Positions 9,242-18,683 of a stretch of 64,000 nucleotides of DNA are shown here, one piece after another (position 1 is the first letter of the stretch; every line of letters begins with the position of its first letter). This DNA is from Candidatus Ruthia magnifica str. Cm (Calyptogena magnifica) (GTDB lineage Bacteria > Pseudomonadota > Gammaproteobacteria > PS1 > Pseudothioglobaceae). Made by a program: the position numbers and the translations under genes. Under the pieces are notes generated by a model. It was not told the DNA's origin and did no database searches. It saw only the letters and a program-made list of their open reading frames with translations. Where the stretch lies: the NCBI RefSeq assembly GCF_000015105.1, contig NC_008610.1, positions 124,001 through 188,000 on the forward strand, given 5' to 3'.

Positions 9242-10456
9242 TTAGCTCATAAGTGATTCAATTTCGTTGATTTCTTTAGCGAGGGACTTAGTTAGTACTG
9301 TATTTCCTGATGTTGTTACTAATACATCATCTTCAATTCTGATACCAATATTATGATAAATTGGGCTGATTTTATCATTCTTACGAATATAAATGCCGGG
9401 TTCGACAGTGGTTATCATGCCAGCTACAAATTTTCTGTGATGATCGTCTTTTTTGTATTGACCCACATCATGTACATCAAGACCAAGCCAATGCCCTGTG
9501 CCATGCATATAAAACTGTGATAAGTCAGCACCAGTCTTTAATATACCAAGGTTGATTAAACCTTGTTTAATTATATTGGTGGCGACTTTATGAGGCTCAT
9601 TAATTTTTACACCGGGTTTGATGACATTTATGGCATTAATTTGAGCATCAAGCACAATCTGATAAATTTGTTTCTGTGCACGGGAAAATTGACCGTTAAC
9701 TGGAAAAGTTCGCGTAATATCTGAAGCGTAGCAATCCACTTCAGCACCAGCGTCAATTAAAATCAAGTCGTTTTTGTTGAGTTTTTTGTTATTTTCTATA
9801 TAGTGTAGAATGCAAGCATTTTCCCCCCCTGCAATAATAGGCGTGTAAGCATGTTGGGCATTATTTTTAGTAAAATATCCGTCAAAAATACTTTGCACTT
9901 CAAATTCAAACATATTGGGCTGGATTGTTTGCATTGCTAATTGGTGTGCTTTAATTGAAATATTAGCAGCTTTTTGCATGATATTTATCTCAAGCATGTC
10001 TTTAATAAGACGCATCTCATGTAAAGTTGGGGCGAGTGATTTCAATTGATGGTTTGATAAAAGACGTGAAATATCGTTGTCTAATTGACAAGTTTTAGTA
10101 TCAAAATAAACTTGATTATTAAGAATTATTTGGGGTAATTTTTCTTTTAATAAATCTATAGAAAAAGCATGATTTGATTTTAAAGTATTGGGCGCATCAT
10201 CAATTCCTAAACGTTTTCCATCCCAAATTTCACGTATTTTGTCTTTAGGGCGCAAAAATATTGTATAGTTTTCTTTAGAAAAAACCGCCAGAGCTTCAGG
10301 CTCTTGAAAACCAGTTAGGTAGTAAAAATCACTATGTACGCGGAAAGGGTAATTAACATCACCAGAACGATTCTTCTCAGGGTTGGTGCTAACAAGCACA
10401 ATTGCATTATCATCAAGCTCGTTTAGCAGCGCATGTCTTCTTTTTTGATGTATCAT
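9242..10456 (-). CDS. pepP: Xaa-Pro aminopeptidase (aminopeptidase P)
   Basis: Manganese-dependent M24B peptidase that removes an N-terminal residue preceding proline. 404 residues with an N-terminal creatinase-like domain (FYYLTGFQEPEAL) and a C-terminal pita-bread domain carrying the metal ligands: LIDAGAEVDCYASDITRTFP, MHGTGHWLGLDVHD, TTVEPGIYI and RIEDDVLVT. It is the first gene of the leftward run ending at cysQ. The common downstream gene ubiH is not next to it here. Confidence 0.93.
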   Translation of the reverse strand: MIHQKRRHALLNELDDNAIVLVSTNPEKNRSGDVNYPFRVHSDFYYLTGFQEPEALAVFSKENYTIFLRPKDKIREIWDGKRLGIDDAPNTLKSNHAFSIDLLKEKLPQIILNNQVYFDTKTCQLDNDISRLLSNHQLKSLAPTLHEMRLIKDMLEINIMQKAANISIKAHQLAMQTIQPNMFEFEVQSIFDGYFTKNNAQHAYTPIIAGGENACILHYIENNKKLNKNDLILIDAGAEVDCYASDITRTFPVNGQFSRAQKQIYQIVLDAQINAINVIKPGVKINEPHKVATNIIKQGLINLGILKTGADLSQFYMHGTGHWLGLDVHDVGQYKKDDHHRKFVAGMITTVEPGIYIRKNDKISPIYHNIGIRIEDDVLVTTSGNTVLTKSLAKEINEIESLMS

Positions 10457-10707
10457 TTTTTATCAAAAATGGCTTAATTGTGTGAACATTTATATCTACT
10501 ATATTACGTATAAAGATACCATGAAATACGTACGATTGTATCAAAATGCCTCTTGCAAATGAATAATAAATTGATACTTGGTGAATATGCATCACGTCAT
10601 TTGTCAAAAATATTACGCTTTATACAAGCTCAAAATTTGCTATTAGGCTCAAGAGCGTTAAGGACTGAAAGCACTCCATTAGTAAAACCATTGCCAATAT
10701 GCAATTA
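10457..10707. other. Intergenic DNA with no supported gene
   Basis: Between pepP and the dsrS-like pseudogene. A 62-codon open frame on the plus strand (10553-10741) has no recognisable similarity and overlaps the 3' end of the pseudogene. I see only eroded sequence here and presume that the pepP promoter also lies in it. Confidence 0.4.
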
Positions 10708-11722
10708 TTATGGAGTGGTTAATACGTTTAAGGCTTTTTGAATAGGCTCTAATACATTGATAAGTTTTTTACGAATGGCAGAGCCTGTTAAATTGTGAGC
10801 TGAAATGGTGTTGACAACTCACACCTGCTAATAACATTCTGGCAAAGAGCTTTTCTTTTTCATATTTGACATTATGAGTTATGACATTAGCTTGATTAAT
10901 AATATCGTCAATAGATTCTTTACAAGTCATTGATGGGAGATAGATACCGTCCAAGAGCGTCCAATGTACGATACAAAATAGTTTCTTGGTTGATTTTTTT
11001 TAAGATGTGAATCAAGGTTGCTAATAGCGATTGTGCCTGTTCGTTAGAAACGATTTGCAGATCTTGATGTTTAAAATAAAGCGGAATTATGTTAACTTTA
11101 CTGGGTAGATTGTTTTTCATACGCTCAATAAAACCAACCAAAATTGCTGTTTTTTTGGCCTTGTTTCCATAATTTAGTCTTTTCTTCTTTGTTAATCAAA
11201 TCTTTTTGTAATATCAAATTGGTGCTATCAATTAATTGTTCTATATTCTGTGTAAATGGTAAAAACTCTAGCAAATAGTGCGCGATATCTTTACCAACTT
11301 CGGCGTTAACACACAAATTTTTAGTAAGTAGAAACCGTCCAATTTCGGCTTGATTGTTAGTATTAGTAACACACCACCAAGCCAGTTTTATCAAAATTGG
11401 TTGTATTTGACACTGCAACAACTGCTTCAACCTCACCCAGTTTGAGTAATAATGCAAGGTTTGATGATGCCACTTCCACAATTCTTGACCAACGTTTTAA
11501 ATACGATATATAACCACCCATTGCGCCTAGTATTTGATTAATTAGAAGTTTTTTAACTGCTTTAATATAGACGTCGCTATCACCCGTCGGGTTTAAATCA
11601 ATCACTTGTTCTTTGAATTTTGCATTGAGTCCAACTACGACTAATTTATAAGTATCAATACGAATTGCAACTGAGGTGGCAATAAGAACATTTAATTTAA
11701 GAATATCTTCAGTGCTAAGCAT
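10708..11722 (-). pseudogene. Decayed gene resembling dsrS (sulfur oxidation accessory)
   Basis: Four conserved stretches in changing frames on the minus strand read as one broken protein of about 335 codons. It starts from ATG 11722, behind AGGATTT, as MLSTEDILKLNVLIATSVAI, then GGYISYLKRWSR and GEVEAVVAVSN. A frameshift near 11385 leads to LAWWCVTNTNNQAEIGRFLL and LLEFLPFTQNIEQLIDS. A second at a 7-base homopolymer near 11145 leads to VGFIERMKNNLPSKVNIIPL. A third near 10935 leads to CKESIDDIINQANVI and ARMLLAGVS. The last piece, TGSAIRKKLINVLEPIQKAL, ends at 10708. Order and motifs (SEDxLRLNVL, GGYPVYLKRW, RAWWA, LIDSVRLVLQ) agree with my memory of DsrS from purple sulfur bacteria. DsrS identity is moderate; that it is a pseudogene is strongly supported. 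Confidence 0.6.
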
Positions 11723-11980
11723 TTAAAATCCTATTGAGTTGTGATAATGAGTGATTGGCAACAGAGTTTTGAAAAATTACGAATGATTATTTATTGTTTT
11801 AATTAAGCTTTTGGTAAGGGTTAATTTCTTTAATGGCATTGTTTGTTAGTAATAAAATACGCTTATTTAAATAATACTAATGTAGAATAAGAAATGCATT
11901 AAATAATATTAGTATATGAATTAAATACGTACTTTCAAACAGTAAACAGAGTTAATAGGTGTAATAGCGTTGATAATGAT
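11723..11980. other. Intergenic DNA between two leftward genes
   Basis: 258 bases of very AT-rich DNA. A short frame at 11747 (MSDWQQSFEKLRMIIYCFN) could be the remnant of a gene start, but it ends after 19 codons. Nothing else is recognised. Confidence 0.35.
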
Positions 11981-12808
11981 TCACTTATCATTACCTAATT
12001 CCATACCTATCTCATTTGCCCTATTAAAAGCAGCACGCATTGCATGGGCAATAATCACTTCAAAGTCCTGATCTTGGAAAGACTCAATTGCTGCTTGAGT
12101 TGTGCCATTTTTTGAAGTGACTTTATTTCGGAGTTGTTGAGGTGAATCTTCAGAACTACTTGCCACTATGCTTGCACCCAGTGCAGTTTGAATGCTTAAT
12201 TTTTGTGCCACTGCCTCGTCCAGCCCTAATGCTGCACCAACTTTAGTCATTGATTCAAGCATTAAGAAAAAATACGCAGGGCCACTGCCAGAAACTGCTG
12301 TGATTACATCCAGCAAACCTTCATCGTTTACCCATAAGCATTCGCCTACAGAGTTGAGTATATTTTCTGCTAAGGATTTTTGTTTATCTGATACTTGTTT
12401 ATTGGCAAACAAGCCTGTAATACCCTGATTGAGTAAGGCAGGCATATTAGGCATAGTACGTACAATAGCTTGGTTATCACCTAGCCAGCGTTCAATATCA
12501 CGTGATCTAACACCAGCAGCAATAGATATAATGAGCGTATTGATTGCAAGTTTATTTTTTAAGTCTTTACAAACGCTAGATAATACCTGTGGTTTAACAG
12601 CAAGAACAATAACATTACACTGTATTGCAAGTTTAGTATTATCCGTAAAAACCTCAAGATTAAATTCAGTCTTTCGAAGAGATAATAATGCCTTATTGGT
12701 ATCACTAATTTTGATTTGATTGTGCTTAATACCATTGTTAATAAGTCCAGAAATAATAGCATATGCCATGTTACCAGCGCCGATAAAGCCGATGAGTGAA
12801 TTTTGCAT
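11981..12808 (-). CDS. proC: Pyrroline-5-carboxylate reductase
   Basis: Final step of proline synthesis: NAD(P)H reduction of pyrroline-5-carboxylate. 275 residues from the ATG at 12808. Upstream in-frame residues (from 12841) are hydrophobic and unlike the family, so that start is rejected. The Rossmann motif GFIGAGNMAYAIISGL is at the N-terminus, followed by AVKPQVL, RTMPNMPALLNQGITGLF and the family signature SGSGPAYFFLMLESMTKVG. It is divergent from gph. proA, which supplies its substrate pathway, is at 32-33.2 kb. Confidence 0.95.
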   Translation of the reverse strand: MQNSLIGFIGAGNMAYAIISGLINNGIKHNQIKISDTNKALLSLRKTEFNLEVFTDNTKLAIQCNVIVLAVKPQVLSSVCKDLKNKLAINTLIISIAAGVRSRDIERWLGDNQAIVRTMPNMPALLNQGITGLFANKQVSDKQKSLAENILNSVGECLWVNDEGLLDVITAVSGSGPAYFFLMLESMTKVGAALGLDEAVAQKLSIQTALGASIVASSSEDSPQQLRNKVTSKNGTTQAAIESFQDQDFEVIIAHAMRAAFNRANEIGMELGNDK

Positions 12809-12880
12809 AACGAATATTTGAAAAAATAATATAATATACATTTTATCAAAATAGTGTTGTTAAAAAATACAAGGATAACA

Positions 12881-13549
12881 ATGAAAATTTTTAATCCAAA
12901 ATTAATTATGATTGATGTAGATGGAACTTTGGTTGATAGCGCTCCAGATTTAGCTTATTGTATTGATGAATTGATGAAAGTGATGAATAGAACTCCATGG
13001 GGCGAGGCCAAGGTTCGCCATTGGGTTGGTAATGGCGTGCCAAAATTGGTAGAAAGGTCACTGACTGGCGAGTTTGAAGCAAACGTTAATAAACAAGATT
13101 TTAACAAGGCCTATCCAATTTTTTTAGAACTATATAGTGTTAATACTTCTACGCGTTCATGTTTATATAGTGGCGTAAAAGAGGGCTTGAATTATTTAAA
13201 ACAACAAGGTTATATACTAGGCTGTGTGACCAATAAGGCTAAGCAATTCACTTTACCAATTTTGAAAGATTTGGATATTTTTAATTATTTTAGATTGGTG
13301 GTTTCTGGCGATACCTTGGCAAAGAAAAAGCCAGACCCGTTGCCACTATTACATAGTGCTGAATTTTTTAATATCAATCCACAAGATTGCTTAATGCTTG
13401 GTGATTCAATCAGCGATGTAGCCGCTTCGCGTGCTGCTGGATTTGAAATTATTTGTATGTCGTATGGGTATAATCATGGCGAGGATATCCAAAATGCTAA
13501 TCCAGATTTGGTGATTGATTCAATGGCTGAACTTAAAGATTATTTATAA
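12881..13549 (+). CDS. gph: Phosphoglycolate phosphatase-type HAD hydrolase
   Basis: Haloacid-dehalogenase-superfamily phosphatase that dephosphorylates 2-phosphoglycolate. In an autotroph this removes the RubisCO oxygenation product. 222 residues from ATG 12881, preceded by the ribosome site AAGGA. Motif I is MIDVDGTLVDSAPDL, motif II lies near the VTNKAKQFTLPIL region, motif III at KKKPDPLPL, and motif IV is GDSISDVAASRAAGF. Closely related HAD families (pyrophosphatase PpaX, PGP) cannot be excluded. bioA follows within 25 bases. Confidence 0.85.
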   Translation: MKIFNPKLIMIDVDGTLVDSAPDLAYCIDELMKVMNRTPWGEAKVRHWVGNGVPKLVERSLTGEFEANVNKQDFNKAYPIFLELYSVNTSTRSCLYSGVKEGLNYLKQQGYILGCVTNKAKQFTLPILKDLDIFNYFRLVVSGDTLAKKKPDPLPLLHSAEFFNINPQDCLMLGDSISDVAASRAAGFEIICMSYGYNHGEDIQNANPDLVIDSMAELKDYL

Positions 13550-13573
13550 CCAGTGTCAGTAAAATGTATCCAC

Positions 13574-14812
13574 ATGAATACATTTGATAACCAACATATT
13601 TGGCACCCATATGCCAAAATTCCTAACGAAGTTCCTGCCTATTTAGTTGAATCAGCTAAGGGTGTTTATTTAACTTTAGAAGGTGGTAAGCGTGTTATTG
13701 ATGGCATGAGTTCATGGTGGTCAGCAATTCATGGTTACAACCATCCAGTTCTTAATAAAGCGATTGAAACTCAGCTAGGGAAAATGTCTCATGTGATGTT
13801 TGGTGGGTTGACTCATCAGCCTGTGATTGAGCTTACTAAAACGTTATTGAAGATTACACCTGATAATTTAACCAAAATATTTTTTACTGATTCTGGCTCA
13901 GTGTCAGTAGAAGTTGCCCTCAAAATGGCACTCCAATATTGGCACAATAAACGTCAAGCCAATAAGAAAAAATTTATCACGATTCTGGGTGGCTATCATG
14001 GCGATACATTTGGTGCGATGAGCGTGTGCGACCCAGACAATGGCATGCATCATTTGTTTTCAAGCGTATTGTCACAACATTTTTTTGTTAAAAGCCCATC
14101 TATCGTATCTATGGATGAGGCATTGGCAGATTTAGAAATTATTTTAGAACAAGATGCCAATTCAATTGCAGCTATGATTTTAGAACCTGTTGTACAAAAT
14201 GCAGGAGGTATGCGAATATACAACCCCCAATATTTACTTAAAGCTAAAGCGCTTTGCAAGCAGTATCATGTTTTATTCATCTTAGATGAGATTGCTACTG
14301 GTTTTGGTCGTACTGGACAATTATTTGCACTTGAGCATGTCAATGTTAAGCCCGATATCTTATGTCTGGGTAAAGCATTAACAGGTGGCTATATGACACT
14401 AGCAGCCACACTAACAACTAATGGTGTTTCAAGTGTAGTAGGCACATTAATGCATGGTCCGACTTTTATGGCAAATCCCTTGGCTTGCGCTGTTGCTAAT
14501 GCTAGTATTGAATTATTACTTAATTCTCCTTGGCAAAAGAACATTGCCAATATCGAGAAAATATTGAATGCAGAGTTGTTATCTCTTCAAAAACACACAC
14601 AAGTTAAATATGTACGAATTCTAGGCGCTATTGGAGCGATAGAACTTATACATGAAATTGATATACAAATAATTCAAAAACATTTAATTACATTGGGTGT
14701 TTGGTTAAGACCGTATGGAAAGTTACTCTATACTATGCCACCATTTATAATTACTGATAGTGAGCTTTTAGTCATTACTAATGCTATTAAAACTATAGTA
14801 AGTGGACTATAA
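13574..14812 (+). CDS. bioA: Adenosylmethionine-8-amino-7-oxononanoate aminotransferase
   Basis: PLP enzyme of biotin synthesis that converts KAPA to DAPA with S-adenosylmethionine as amino donor. About 412 residues from the ATG at 13574; a GTG at 13553 would add seven residues. Seen: HIWHPYAKI at the N-terminus, DGMSSWWSAIHGYNHP (diagnostic for BioA), FFTDSGSVSVEVALKMA, ILDEIATGFGRTG, and the PLP-lysine segment CLGKALTGGY. No other bio gene lies near; it pairs with gph. Confidence 0.93.
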   Translation: MNTFDNQHIWHPYAKIPNEVPAYLVESAKGVYLTLEGGKRVIDGMSSWWSAIHGYNHPVLNKAIETQLGKMSHVMFGGLTHQPVIELTKTLLKITPDNLTKIFFTDSGSVSVEVALKMALQYWHNKRQANKKKFITILGGYHGDTFGAMSVCDPDNGMHHLFSSVLSQHFFVKSPSIVSMDEALADLEIILEQDANSIAAMILEPVVQNAGGMRIYNPQYLLKAKALCKQYHVLFILDEIATGFGRTGQLFALEHVNVKPDILCLGKALTGGYMTLAATLTTNGVSSVVGTLMHGPTFMANPLACAVANASIELLLNSPWQKNIANIEKILNAELLSLQKHTQVKYVRILGAIGAIELIHEIDIQIIQKHLITLGVWLRPYGKLLYTMPPFIITDSELLVITNAIKTIVSGL

Positions 14813-16170
14813 CATCTAAATCTAGTTAATAAACTGTTAAATAAAATGATTTATTATTTATTATAGTTGTCTTTTTGGTCAGTTCTAATTTAGAAGCAGT
14901 TTTCATGTCTTTGATAAGTTCAAGTCCAGTACCTAGAAAAAATCAAATTTTATATATTGTCATATAAAGTAAAGTAATTCTGCTCTATTTTTGTTGTTAT
15001 AACCAAATCATTTGACGAAAACTCCGATTTTGTAGATATGGCATGTTATTTATTGTCATCAATTTCTTCATAGAAAAATATACTTGGAGCTAACTCTCCA
15101 ATACATTTGTCATTAGCCAAAATATCTTTTTTTAGAGAAGCGCCAACAAAAGAACCTCTCTAAATATGTAATTCATAATTTCCTTTTGATGGTTGCTTAA
15201 ATTGCTTAGCTTTATTAGATTCTTTTATAGTTTTTAGAAGAGCTGCTGCACAATCTCTTGAAAACAAATAGTGTTGTTATTTTGAACATTTTTATTCCTC
15301 TTAGATTTGAATTAAAATTCAAAATAATATTGTAGGAACAATCTATTTTATACAAAAAAATATCATTTAATACTCAAACTCATCTAGTAATTTAAAGTGG
15401 AAAATTCTGAAGTTAGTAAAAAGACACCCAAGTGCAGATTATATTAATTTTTTCTTCCTTATATTCCTATTTTTTATTGAAATAATAAAGATATTATAGG
15501 TACAAACAACTGAAAATAATAATATTGCTTACTATTCTGACTTATTTTTCTAGTTTATTACTCTAAATTTTTATCTGTTTTTTGATGTACGGGTTAATAT
15601 AATTTAGTGAGTCTATTTCATTAGACATTAACTAATATGCATATTCAGAATGTGTATTACACAGCTTCTTTTTAGCTTCATGTCTTTCTTATTGTTCTCC
15701 TTTCTAGAGCCTTCGTACAACTTATCATTTTTTTAAAAACCTACAATTCTAACTTATATGTAGCTCTCTATTTTCTAGTTAATTTTAATTTTTCGTTAAA
15801 TTTAATAAAAGACTTGACACGACTATAGCGTTCATTTGTATAATTTGTAGTATGAGTGTATAGTTGTGTCTATACTGGTATGACTATTTAGTCTGTGTTT
15901 AAATTAAACCAAGAATATATATAAACGGTCATCAGAAGCCATGTTGATATATTTATCACCATGGTAGTAATTGAAATTTTGTCTGTAAAATATACTGATA
16001 TGATTGATATTCCTCTCAAACGTGTTAAAGATTGGCGTTTACAAAGTGTCTTAACTTGTAGGCGATTGGATAACAATGATAAAGAGGTGCCAGATTGATC
16101 TAAAAATCTTAAATTAAATTATTGATATTTCAGAATGAATAGATGATGTTGAATTATAATAAATTATCTA
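14813..16170. other. Eroded 1.36-kb region, coding remnants only
   Basis: No intact gene is supported. On the minus strand around 15050-15260 the frames read LFSRDCAAALLKTIKESNKA and then, after an in-frame stop, GASLKKDILANDKCIGELAP. This looks like the relic of a real protein that I cannot name. A 45-codon plus-strand frame at 15961-16098 (MVVIEILSVKYTDMIDIPLK...) follows a sigma-70-like promoter, but has no recognisable family or ribosome site. The rest is AT-rich filler with stop codons in every frame. Confidence 0.5.
15814..15844 (+). promoter_or_regulatory. Possible sigma-70 promoter in eroded region
   Basis: TTGACA at 15814-15819 and TATAAT at 15839-15844 match the consensus hexamers exactly, but the spacer is 19 bases, longer than the preferred 17. 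No intact gene lies downstream before priA, which is on the other strand. It may be a leftover promoter of a lost gene. Confidence 0.4.
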
Positions 16171-18135
16171 TTATTCAATTGGATCAATATCTAAATACCA
16201 ACGTACTTTGTTTTTGAGTTTTAGTATGTTGATATGTTGATTGAAAGTAGATAGCATTTGGTGGAGTGTTACTCGATTGTTGGATTGTAGGTATAGATTA
16301 AAGTAGTAGTAGTCTGATTTTTTTTCAATGGTGTTGATCACTGGCCCCAAAATTTCTACTGAATTTATTTGTATATTTTTTAATAAAACGACTGCTTCAT
16401 GTAAGAAATTTTCAGCATTTTGTTTATTTTTTGCATTGGCACATAATAATGCCTGGTGTGAAAAAGGTGGCATCATTGCGCTTAAGCGCTGTTTGAGGAG
16501 TTGGTTGGCAAATTGCGTGTAGTGGGATGATAAAATAAAGTTAAAGATTGGATGATCTGGATAGCGAGTTTGAATAACGACTTCGCCTTTTTCTTTATGC
16601 CTGCCTGCACGACCTGATACTTGGATGAGTAGTTGGGCTAAATATTCAGTTGCTCGGAAATTAAGAGATAAAAACCCAGTATCAATATCCAAAATACCAA
16701 CCATTGCAAGATTGGAAAAATCATGCCCTTTAGCTAACATTTGCGTGCCAATAATAATACAAGATTTGCCAGCGTTAATTTGTTCTAAGTGTCGTGTAAA
16801 GGCTTTTTTGCGTCGTGTGGTATCGCGATCAATACGGATAATAGGGGTATCTGCAAAATATGAAGATAGTGTTTCTTCTAGTCTTTCTGTGCCATAGCCT
16901 AGCACTTTAAGGCTTTGCCTAAAGCAGTCTGGGCAGGTGTGTTCTGGCATTTTTTCACCACCGCAATGATGGCATTTAAGACGATTGATATGGCGGTGAT
17001 AAACCATGGTTGAATCGCAATGGTCGCATTGTGCTTTCCAGCTGCACTGTGTGCAATAATAAACAGGTGCATAGCCTCGACGGTTAATAAATAACATGAC
17101 TTGCTTGCCGGCTGATAAATATTGTTTGGTTTTTTCAATCAGCATTTTAGACAAAGCACCATCAGTATTACTGCGCATATCAATCAAACTGATTTTTGGC
17201 AGAGTGGCATTGCCTGTGCGTTTGGTGAGTGTGATACGTGTGATTTTTTGATCCATCACATTTTTTAACAATTCTAATGAAGGTGTTGCTGTACCTAAGA
17301 CTATTGGAATATTGGCTTGTTTGGCACGTATAAAACTTAAATTTTTGGCACAATATCGAAAATTTGATTGTTGTTTAAATGAATTATCATGTTCTTCGTC
17401 AATAATGATTAAGCCTAGGTTTGGCATCGGTGAAAAAATAGCACTTCGTGTACCAATTACCACGCCAGCCTCACCATTTTTAGCCATAAGATAGGCATCT
17501 AGTTTTTTAGTTTCGTTGAGTTGTGAATGAATCGTTACTACGCGTGTTTTTAGGCGTGATTCAAAACGTGTAATCATTTGTGGTGTTAGCCCAATTTCTG
17601 GTACCAATACCAGCACTTGTTTTTTTTGATTAAGCATTGCTTGGGTGGTGTGTAAATATACCTCAGTTTTGCCACTACCAGTCACACCGTGGAGTAAAAA
17701 AGCGTGATATTGGTAGTTTGATTTTAAGATTTGTGTGATGGCAATATTTTGCTCATCTGAGAGCTTGAAGTTTGATTGCTTTGTTTGATTTGGCAAACCG
17801 GTAATTTTTTTAATGTTTGCTTTTTTACCTAAACGCAAGTTTTTAGGTAGTGCAGTTGAAATCACTTCACCAATTGGATGGTGGTAATAATTGGCCGACC
17901 AAAATAAGAGGCTTAAGGTTAGTTTGTCTAAAATTGGCGTTTTGTCTAACACTTCTTCAACAGATTTCAGTTTATAAAAATTACTTTTATCTCTAATAGC
18001 TAGCACTATACCGATTACTTTTTTACGTACAAAAGGCACTTTAACGCGCACACCAACAAGCACCTCATCATCACATAGATAGTCAAAAGTTTTATTTAGT
18101 GGTATGGGTATGGCAACTTCAACAATTAATGACAA
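16171..18135 (-). CDS. priA: Primosomal protein N' (replication restart helicase)
   Basis: Superfamily 2 3'-5' helicase that recognises stalled forks and reloads the replicative helicase. 654 residues, shorter than the E. coli protein (732), mainly in the N-terminal DNA-binding part. Walker A LLHGVTGSGKTEVYLH, DEEH box LIIIDEEHDNSFK, and a zinc-binding cysteine cluster (CTQCSWKAQCDHC ... CHHCGGEKMPEHTCPDC) are intact, as is the RIDRDTT...GTQMLAKGHDF region. All catalytic motifs are present, so it is probably functional. Divergent from ybeY. Confidence 0.96.
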   Translation of the reverse strand: MSLIVEVAIPIPLNKTFDYLCDDEVLVGVRVKVPFVRKKVIGIVLAIRDKSNFYKLKSVEEVLDKTPILDKLTLSLLFWSANYYHHPIGEVISTALPKNLRLGKKANIKKITGLPNQTKQSNFKLSDEQNIAITQILKSNYQYHAFLLHGVTGSGKTEVYLHTTQAMLNQKKQVLVLVPEIGLTPQMITRFESRLKTRVVTIHSQLNETKKLDAYLMAKNGEAGVVIGTRSAIFSPMPNLGLIIIDEEHDNSFKQQSNFRYCAKNLSFIRAKQANIPIVLGTATPSLELLKNVMDQKITRITLTKRTGNATLPKISLIDMRSNTDGALSKMLIEKTKQYLSAGKQVMLFINRRGYAPVYYCTQCSWKAQCDHCDSTMVYHRHINRLKCHHCGGEKMPEHTCPDCFRQSLKVLGYGTERLEETLSSYFADTPIIRIDRDTTRRKKAFTRHLEQINAGKSCIIIGTQMLAKGHDFSNLAMVGILDIDTGFLSLNFRATEYLAQLLIQVSGRAGRHKEKGEVVIQTRYPDHPIFNFILSSHYTQFANQLLKQRLSAMMPPFSHQALLCANAKNKQNAENFLHEAVVLLKNIQINSVEILGPVINTIEKKSDYYYFNLYLQSNNRVTLHQMLSTFNQHINILKLKNKVRWYLDIDPIE

Positions 18136-18145
18136 GATAATAGAC

Positions 18146-18174
18146 TTTTGATAAAATCAATAATTTTATCAAAA
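18146..18174. repeat. Perfect 12-bp inverted repeat between priA and ybeY
   Basis: TTTTGATAAAAT (18146-18157), a 5-base centre, and ATTTTATCAAAA (18163-18174). It lies in the 64-base gap between two divergent genes, just 10 bases from the priA start. It could be an operator shared by both genes; the stem is too AT-rich for a strong terminator. Function is not known. Confidence 0.5.
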
Positions 18175-18199
18175 AATATCATTAAGCCCAAGATTAAGT

Positions 18200-18637
18200 A
18201 TGGTAGTTATTCAAAATATTATTCATGATTCATCTATTAATGAGTATGATTTAAGCAACACTTTACAAGAAGTGATTAAAGAGTTAGACAGGGGTGAAAG
18301 CGAGTTATTGATTCGATTAGTCAATGAAACAGAAATTAAAAATCTTAATAAAGTTTATCGTCATCAAGATAAACTTACTAATGTATTATCATTCCAAAGT
18401 GATTTGCCGATTGAAATTGATGAGGCGGTTTTAGGGGATGTGGTGATTTGTACGCAGGTCGTTTTAAAAGAGTCTATTGAACAACATAAATCTTTTAATA
18501 ACCACTTAACCCATATGGCAATTCATGGTATGTTGCATTTGTTGGGCTATGATCATATTGACACTAAAGATGCGCAGCAAATGGAAAACCTAGAGATAAA
18601 AATATTAGCAAAAATTGGGATTAATAATCCTTATTAA
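18200..18637 (+). CDS. ybeY: Endoribonuclease YbeY (rRNA maturation factor)
   Basis: Zinc-dependent endoribonuclease needed for 16S rRNA 3' maturation and ribosome quality control. 145 residues. The zinc-binding signature HMAIHGMLHLLGYDH is complete (three histidines), and VLSFQSDLP and LGDVVICTQVV are typical. In many gammaproteobacteria it sits in ybeZ-ybeY-corC; here it stands alone, divergent from priA and convergent with tilS. Confidence 0.95.
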   Translation: MVVIQNIIHDSSINEYDLSNTLQEVIKELDRGESELLIRLVNETEIKNLNKVYRHQDKLTNVLSFQSDLPIEIDEAVLGDVVICTQVVLKESIEQHKSFNNHLTHMAIHGMLHLLGYDHIDTKDAQQMENLEIKILAKIGINNPY

Positions 18638-18683
18638 GCTAGCAATAAATACCACCATCCATTTGGAACAAGTAAGATTTACC

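Noticed and set aside
10553-10741. 62-codon plus-strand frame
   Set aside because: No family resemblance, overlaps the 3' end of the dsrS-like pseudogene on the other strand, no ribosome site.
15888-16076. 62-codon minus-strand frame near the orphan promoter
   Set aside because: Low-complexity composition and no start context; the plus-strand frame at 15961 is slightly better but is also unsupported.
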